NCBI GenBank assembly: GCA_003331425.1
Contig: QOOS01000002.1
Location: 1 to 64,000 of the forward strand
DNA from: Candidatus Nitrosopumilus sp.
GTDB lineage: Archaea > Thermoproteota > Nitrososphaeria > Nitrososphaerales > Nitrosopumilaceae
Direction: 5' to 3'
Length of the DNA stretch: 64,000 nucleotides
Under the pieces are notes generated by a model that was not told the origin of the DNA, made no database searches, and saw only the letters and a program-made list of their open reading frames with translations. Numbering within the stretch: position 1 is the first letter of the stretch; every line of letters begins with the position of its first letter. A program made the translations under genes and the position numbers. Positions 59,357 to 64,000 of this stretch are shown here, piece by piece.

Positions 59357-60379
59357 TTGAGTCAAATAAAACAAATTCGACGATTACAAATGACTGGAGG
59401 ATCAACATATACTGTTTCATTACCTAAAACTTGGATTTTAGAATTAAAATTAAAAAAAAATTCAGAGATGACATTAATTAAAAATCTCAATAATTCAATT
59501 ACATTATTTACAGAAATTCAAGATCAAAAACATCATGCCATAGCATCAATTTCTAAAAAGGATTCAAAAGAATCCATTCGTAGAAAAATTATTGCAATGT
59601 ATCTATCAGGTTACAAAACTATTGAAATAAAAACAAAAGGAATTGAAATTCAAAGTTCACATCGAAGTACTATTCGAGATTTGGTACGAAGCACATTGAT
59701 GGGAACAGAGATAATTGAAACAAGTTCAGAAAAAATTGTATTACAAGTTTTAACACAACTTGCACAATTATCATTTAATGTTGCACTAAAACGAATGTAT
59801 GATTCTGCAAAAAATATGCATCAAGATGCCATTGAAGCATTAAAAAATCAAGATAAGGAAAATGCAGTGGAAGTAGAAAAATTAGATGATGAAGTAGATA
59901 GATTCAGCCTCTACTTGATGAGAAATCTCAATCTAGCATTACAGGATACCCAGATATTGCTAGATTCTGGGCTCAAAAAACCATCAGATTGTTTAGGATA
60001 TAGAACAATAGTCAAATGCGTAGAAAGAATTGCAGATCATGCAGGATTAATTGCAAAAAAAGTGAAATATGTCAAAAATCCAATTAATAAAAAAATTCTA
60101 AAAGAGATAGAAACAATTAGTGAAGAATCACTTGTTGTTTTCGATAATGCGATAACTGCACTTACCAAAAAAGACTACAACATGGCTGAAAAAGTTGCAT
60201 CCAGTGTACCAGAAGTAATTGAAAAAGAAAAAAACCTCATGGATTCCTTGAAATCAGATGAAAATACTGCCATCATTAAATTAGTTTTAGAAGACATTCG
60301 AAGAACTGCAGAATATTCCAGGGACATTTCTGAGATCACATTAGATGAAACAATTCAAACTGTTATTGAAGAAATTTAA
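59357..60379 (+). CDS. Phosphate uptake regulator: AbrB/SpoVT DNA-binding plus PhoU domains
   Basis: IRRLQMTGGSTYTVSLPKTWILEL; PhoU-like VEVEKLDDEVDRFSLYLMRNL. Confidence 0.88.
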   Translation: MSQIKQIRRLQMTGGSTYTVSLPKTWILELKLKKNSEMTLIKNLNNSITLFTEIQDQKHHAIASISKKDSKESIRRKIIAMYLSGYKTIEIKTKGIEIQSSHRSTIRDLVRSTLMGTEIIETSSEKIVLQVLTQLAQLSFNVALKRMYDSAKNMHQDAIEALKNQDKENAVEVEKLDDEVDRFSLYLMRNLNLALQDTQILLDSGLKKPSDCLGYRTIVKCVERIADHAGLIAKKVKYVKNPINKKILKEIETISEESLVVFDNAITALTKKDYNMAEKVASSVPEVIEKEKNLMDSLKSDENTAIIKLVLEDIRRTAEYSRDISEITLDETIQTVIEEI

Positions 60380-60410
60380 AAAAATAATCAAATAATTATA
60401 ACATTTTTAA

Positions 60411-60614
60411 TCACGATGCAATAATATTTTGGGATATTGTAATGCAATAATGAATTCTAGGTAATGGTTTTTTTCCACAGTTTAAGCAAATTTCTTGAAA
60501 AATTATTCTGCAATTTTTGCATTTAGATAAAACGTATAGTGAATTCCCACAATTTCTACATGACTCATCAGGCATTTTGTATGATGAATTTATTTTGTAA
60601 TTCTTTCCCATCAT
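60411..60614 (-). CDS. Small zinc-ribbon protein (67 aa)
   Basis: SCRNCGNSLYVLSKCKNCRIIFQEICLNCGKK; within the Pst locus. Confidence 0.65.
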   Translation of the reverse strand: MMGKNYKINSSYKMPDESCRNCGNSLYVLSKCKNCRIIFQEICLNCGKKPLPRIHYCITISQNIIAS

Positions 60615-60772
60615 TGCAGATATTATTTTTTAATGCAGTATTGGGGAGCATAGGGGTTATGACAATAATGGCTACGGACTGCAACCGATTAAGTAAGTAT
60701 GTGTTGCTCAAGGAAGAATATGATGACGTCATTAATTCTAGACATGTAAAATGTGACAAAAACTAAATCCAT

Positions 60773-60790
60773 ATAGATTAAGTAATCTAT
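60773..60790. promoter_or_regulatory. Inverted repeat ATAGATT-AAGT-AATCTAT upstream of pstS
   Basis: Perfect 7-bp arms. Confidence 0.45.
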
Positions 60791-60799
60791 CAAATCTAC

Positions 60800-60815
60800 G
60801 ATCATTTTAGTGATC
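60800..60815. promoter_or_regulatory. Inverted repeat GATCA-TTTTAG-TGATC upstream of pstS
   Basis: Perfect 5-bp arms just upstream of the tttctatatagta box. Confidence 0.35.
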
Positions 60816-60903
60816 TCAAAATATTTTATTTTCTATATAGTATATGGTACTAACATAATCTATGCCTACCAATTGTAAATAAACTTCCAGAAGTGATATA
60901 GTA

Positions 60904-62460
60904 ATGAAGACAAAGACATCGTTACTGATTTTATTGACTGCAGTATTGGGTGCATTAGTTTCCCCAATGTCTGCTAGCGCAGCAACAAATCCTGACATAC
61001 CAGATCCAAATCAAAACTTTGTTTTGACTGGTGCAGGGGCAACTTTTCCATTCCCTCTAATTGATTTATGGAGAGTAGAATACAAAAAATCTTTTGATAA
61101 TGTAGATCTAAATTATCAATCAATTGGAAGTGGTGGTGGAATTAAACAACACATTGAAAAAACTGTCAATTTTGCAGCATCTGATAAACCTATGAAGGAA
61201 TCAGAAATGGAATTGGCTCCAGGAACATTACATATTCCTGAGTCAATCGGGGGGGTTGTATTAGCATACAACGTACCGGAGATTCCAGACAATGGATTGA
61301 AATTAACTGCTGATGCAGTTGCAGGAATCTTTTTGGGAGAAATTACAAAATGGAATGATCCTATAATTACTTCTCAAAATCCTGAATTGAATCTTCCAGA
61401 TGCAGAAATTGTAACAGCACATAGATCAGATGGTTCTGGAACCACCTTTATTTTCACAGACTACTTGAGTTCTGTAAGTAGTACATGGGATAGAGATGTA
61501 GGTATTGGAAAATCTGTTGCTTGGCCTAACGGCTTAGGTGCTGCAGGAAATGAAGGTGTTGCTTCTGTTGTGAAATCTACCGAGTATTCAATTGGATATA
61601 TTGAACTTGCATATGCATTCCAAACTGGAATCACTTATGCATTTGTTGAAAATGCAGATAAAACTGCATTTATCGAGCCAAGTCTAGAAAGCATTTCTGC
61701 TGCATCAAGTGGTGCAGCTGATAATCTACCTGCAGCTGAAGATAGCTGGGTTGGAGTATCTCTAGTAAGTGCACCTGGACCAAAATCATATCCTCTTGCT
61801 AGCTTCACATACTTGTTAGTATTAGACGATTTAAAACCAGTAACAGAAAGTAAAGCACAAGCTAAAGCCGTAATCCACATGATAAACTGGATGATCACTG
61901 AAGGACAACAATATTCTTCAAGCTTACTATATGTTCCACTAGCAGACAAAGTAGTGAAACTTGGTCAAGATGGTCTACAGAAAGTCAAATATGATGGAGA
62001 ACTTTTGTGGGATCCAAATGCAGTTAGTACTGCATCAACCCAAGAAGTAAAACAAGAAACAGTAAATTCTGAAGTAGGTGGTGGTTGTCTAATTGCAACT
62101 GCAACTTATGGTTCTGAATTTGCACCACAAGTACAACAACTAAGAGAAATTCGTGACAATCAATTGATGAACACAGAATCTGGTTCAGCATTTATGTCTG
62201 GTTTCAATGAGTTGTACTATACATTCTCACCAACAATTGCAGACATGGAACGTGAAAGTCCAATGTTTAAAGAAGCAGTCAAACTTGGTTTGACACCAAT
62301 GCTCTCAACTTTGACAATCATGGAAAGTGCAGAAACTGAAAGCGAAGTTCTCGGACTTGGTCTATCAGTAATTGCATTGAATTTGGGAATGTACATTGCA
62401 GCACCTGCAATGATGTTTTACGGAATTAGTAAAAAAGTAAAATCTGTTAAGTTATCTTAA
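60904..62460 (+). CDS. pstS: Phosphate ABC transporter substrate-binding protein with extra C-terminal CLIATATYGSE domain and TM anchor
   Basis: LTGAGATFPFPLIDLWRVEY; RSDGSGTTFIFTDYLS; C-terminal GGGCLIATATYGSEFAPQVQQLREIRD and TM. Confidence 0.94.
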   Translation: MKTKTSLLILLTAVLGALVSPMSASAATNPDIPDPNQNFVLTGAGATFPFPLIDLWRVEYKKSFDNVDLNYQSIGSGGGIKQHIEKTVNFAASDKPMKESEMELAPGTLHIPESIGGVVLAYNVPEIPDNGLKLTADAVAGIFLGEITKWNDPIITSQNPELNLPDAEIVTAHRSDGSGTTFIFTDYLSSVSSTWDRDVGIGKSVAWPNGLGAAGNEGVASVVKSTEYSIGYIELAYAFQTGITYAFVENADKTAFIEPSLESISAASSGAADNLPAAEDSWVGVSLVSAPGPKSYPLASFTYLLVLDDLKPVTESKAQAKAVIHMINWMITEGQQYSSSLLYVPLADKVVKLGQDGLQKVKYDGELLWDPNAVSTASTQEVKQETVNSEVGGGCLIATATYGSEFAPQVQQLREIRDNQLMNTESGSAFMSGFNELYYTFSPTIADMERESPMFKEAVKLGLTPMLSTLTIMESAETESEVLGLGLSVIALNLGMYIAAPAMMFYGISKKVKSVKLS

Positions 62461-62510
62461 TAGACTCATTTTTCTATTTTTTTATTTTTTAAGAAATCAT
62501 TGTTATGAGG

Positions 62511-62522
62511 ATCAATTAATTT
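62511..62522. repeat. 12-bp direct repeat at right edge of Pst region (atcaattaattt)
   Basis: Matches 55857-55868. Confidence 0.3.
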
Positions 62523-62563
62523 AAAACAAATTCAATTTTATAACAAAATAAAAACCATTTTAA

Positions 62564-62776
62564 AAAATCAACCATGTAGTATTTGCAATATTTGTAATTC
62601 CTGCAAGAACGACCCATGCCATTACAGGTACAATCATGGGTTCTGGCGCTGCTAGAAGAAAACGTGCAGTTAGATGGAAAGTAAGCAGACAAATTGTTTT
62701 CTCATGGGTAATTACAATTCCTGGTGCAGATGTAATGGTAATTGGATTTACATATGTGATTCACTTATTCGTATAA
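62564..62776 (+). pseudogene. C-terminal remnant of a PiT-family inorganic phosphate transporter
   Basis: HVVFAIFVIPARTTHAITGTIMGSGAARRKRAVRWKVSRQIVFSWVITIPGADVMVIGFTYVIHLFV*: the PiT C-terminal STTHAIxxAIMGxGAxRRxxAVRWxVxxxIVxxWxxTxP signature; no start. Confidence 0.8.
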
Positions 62777-62823
62777 CTTTACATTGATTTTTATTTCGAC
62801 AATTTTGCCCACAAACATTACTA

Positions 62824-63906
62824 ATGGATATTTTACAACTAATTCAAGCTAATCTTCTTACTCCGATTATTCTATTTTTCTTGTTTGGAATTATTGCAGC
62901 TAGAATAAAATCTGACTTAAAAATCCCTGATGCAATATCTGAATTCTTACCCATCTATCTTTTAGCTGCAATTGGACTTCATGGTGGTATTGAGATGCGA
63001 AATACGGGATTTGAAAATATGCTTGTGCCAATGTTTGTTGCAATTGGACTTTCTTTATTATTTACACTTAATCATTATCAAATTTTACGGAGATTAGGTA
63101 AATTCAATCTCTTTGATTCGTATGCACTGGCATCAACTTATGGAGCAGTTGGTGCAGTACATTTCTCTGTAGGTTTATCCTTTTTGAAAAATCAAGGCGT
63201 AACTTCTGAAGGATATATTGCCGCAATTCTTGCAGTTCTTGAACCTCTTGCTTTCATTTTGGCAATATTTATGACAAATATGGCAGTATCAAAACAGATC
63301 AGAGCAAAAAGAAAATCTGTTGGAGATGATGCTTCAACTGACATTGATGTTGGACTAAATGAAACAAAAACAAAACTTTCCAAAGTATTACATGAGTCCA
63401 TTACTGGTAAAGCAATTGTAATTCTTCTTGGTAGTATTGTAATTGGTTACATAATTGGTGAGGAAGGTTTTGAACCAATTAAAATTGTATTTGATGAAAT
63501 GTTTACTGGTGCAATTGTAATTTTTATGATTGAAATGGGTATCATTGCTGGTCAGAGATTAGGCGATATCAAAAAAGTAGGAATCTTTCTTACTGCTTTT
63601 GCAATTCTAATACCTACATTCAATGGAGTAATTGGTGTTTTAGTTTCAACTGCTATAGGATTGAGCCTAGGTGGTTCGGTAATGTTTGGTTTACTTCTTG
63701 CTAGTGCATCTTTTATTGCAGCTCCCGCAGTTTTACGTCAGGCAATTCCTCAGGCAAAGCCCAGTCTATACATTACATCTGCATTAGGAATAACTTTCCC
63801 CTATAACATCATCGTTACCTTGCCTTTGTTATTTGCATTATCTACAATACTTCATTCAGGTGAAACGATAGACTTATTCAATTTCATTACTGGAGGATTG
63901 ATATGA
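62824..63906 (+). CDS. sbtA: SbtA-type sodium-dependent bicarbonate transporter
   Basis: SbtA-like FGIIAARIKSDLKIPDAISEFLPIYLLAAIGLHGGIEM; ~10 TM. Confidence 0.85.
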   Translation: MDILQLIQANLLTPIILFFLFGIIAARIKSDLKIPDAISEFLPIYLLAAIGLHGGIEMRNTGFENMLVPMFVAIGLSLLFTLNHYQILRRLGKFNLFDSYALASTYGAVGAVHFSVGLSFLKNQGVTSEGYIAAILAVLEPLAFILAIFMTNMAVSKQIRAKRKSVGDDASTDIDVGLNETKTKLSKVLHESITGKAIVILLGSIVIGYIIGEEGFEPIKIVFDEMFTGAIVIFMIEMGIIAGQRLGDIKKVGIFLTAFAILIPTFNGVIGVLVSTAIGLSLGGSVMFGLLLASASFIAAPAVLRQAIPQAKPSLYITSALGITFPYNIIVTLPLLFALSTILHSGETIDLFNFITGGLI

Positions 63907-64000
63907 AACTATACAATGTAAAATTACTTACCATCACTTGTGAGATATTGGCACAAGAAAATATTCTTGAAATTTTAAAGAAACATGAAATTACAGGTTA
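63903..64000 (+). CDS. PII-like (SbtB-type) protein, truncated by window end
   Basis: MKLYNVKLLTITCEILAQENILEILKKHEITGY; overlaps the sbtA stop. Confidence 0.65.
   Translation, partial: MKLYNVKLLTITCEILAQENILEILKKHEITG

Noticed and set aside
60539-60766. Plus-strand 75-aa ORF opposite the zinc-ribbon gene
   Set aside because: Overlaps the antisense of the Cys-rich 60411-60614 gene; no recognisable domain. The nearby 60568-60759 minus ORF is likewise unconvincing.

Overview
This window is AT-rich archaeal DNA that looks like an ammonia-oxidising Nitrososphaeria/Thaumarchaeota of the Nitrosopumilus type. The assignment rests on archaeal ribosomal protein, exosome, RNAP-D, KEOPS and F420 genes together with Pst and SbtA genes. 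Most of it is dense core genome: argF; rpl18-rps5-rpl30-rpl15-secY-adkA-EMC3-cmk-cbf5; an intron-containing tRNA-Ser; 2-oxoacid:ferredoxin oxidoreductase; two tandem aconitase-family hydro-lyases; rpoD-rpl18e-rpl13-rps9; SBDS-rrp4-rrp41-rrp42-rpl37ae-pcc1-pfdB; and nob1/nadK. Three regions stand out. (1) About 38.3-45.7 kb is bounded by an intact tRNA-Gly and a direct-repeat copy of that tRNA's 3' end. It holds a CHAD / double thymidylate-kinase-like / Ppx-GppA / SixA cluster, which I read as a candidate polyphosphate system, flanked by Lys-rich H1-like proteins. It also holds three copies of a ~72-bp promoter/leader repeat (two identical), each followed by a different 22-30 aa mini-ORF. (2) About 55.7-62.8 kb carries a complete Pst phosphate uptake locus. 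It is sandwiched between an N-terminal and a C-terminal remnant of a PiT-type phosphate permease on the same strand, as if the Pst locus had been inserted into a PiT gene. (3) The right end has an SbtA-like bicarbonate transporter followed by a truncated SbtB/PII-like ORF. Several small genes missing from the ORF track (zinc-ribbon, Cys-rich, operator-controlled) were read by hand. All product calls come from motif recognition; no database search was run.
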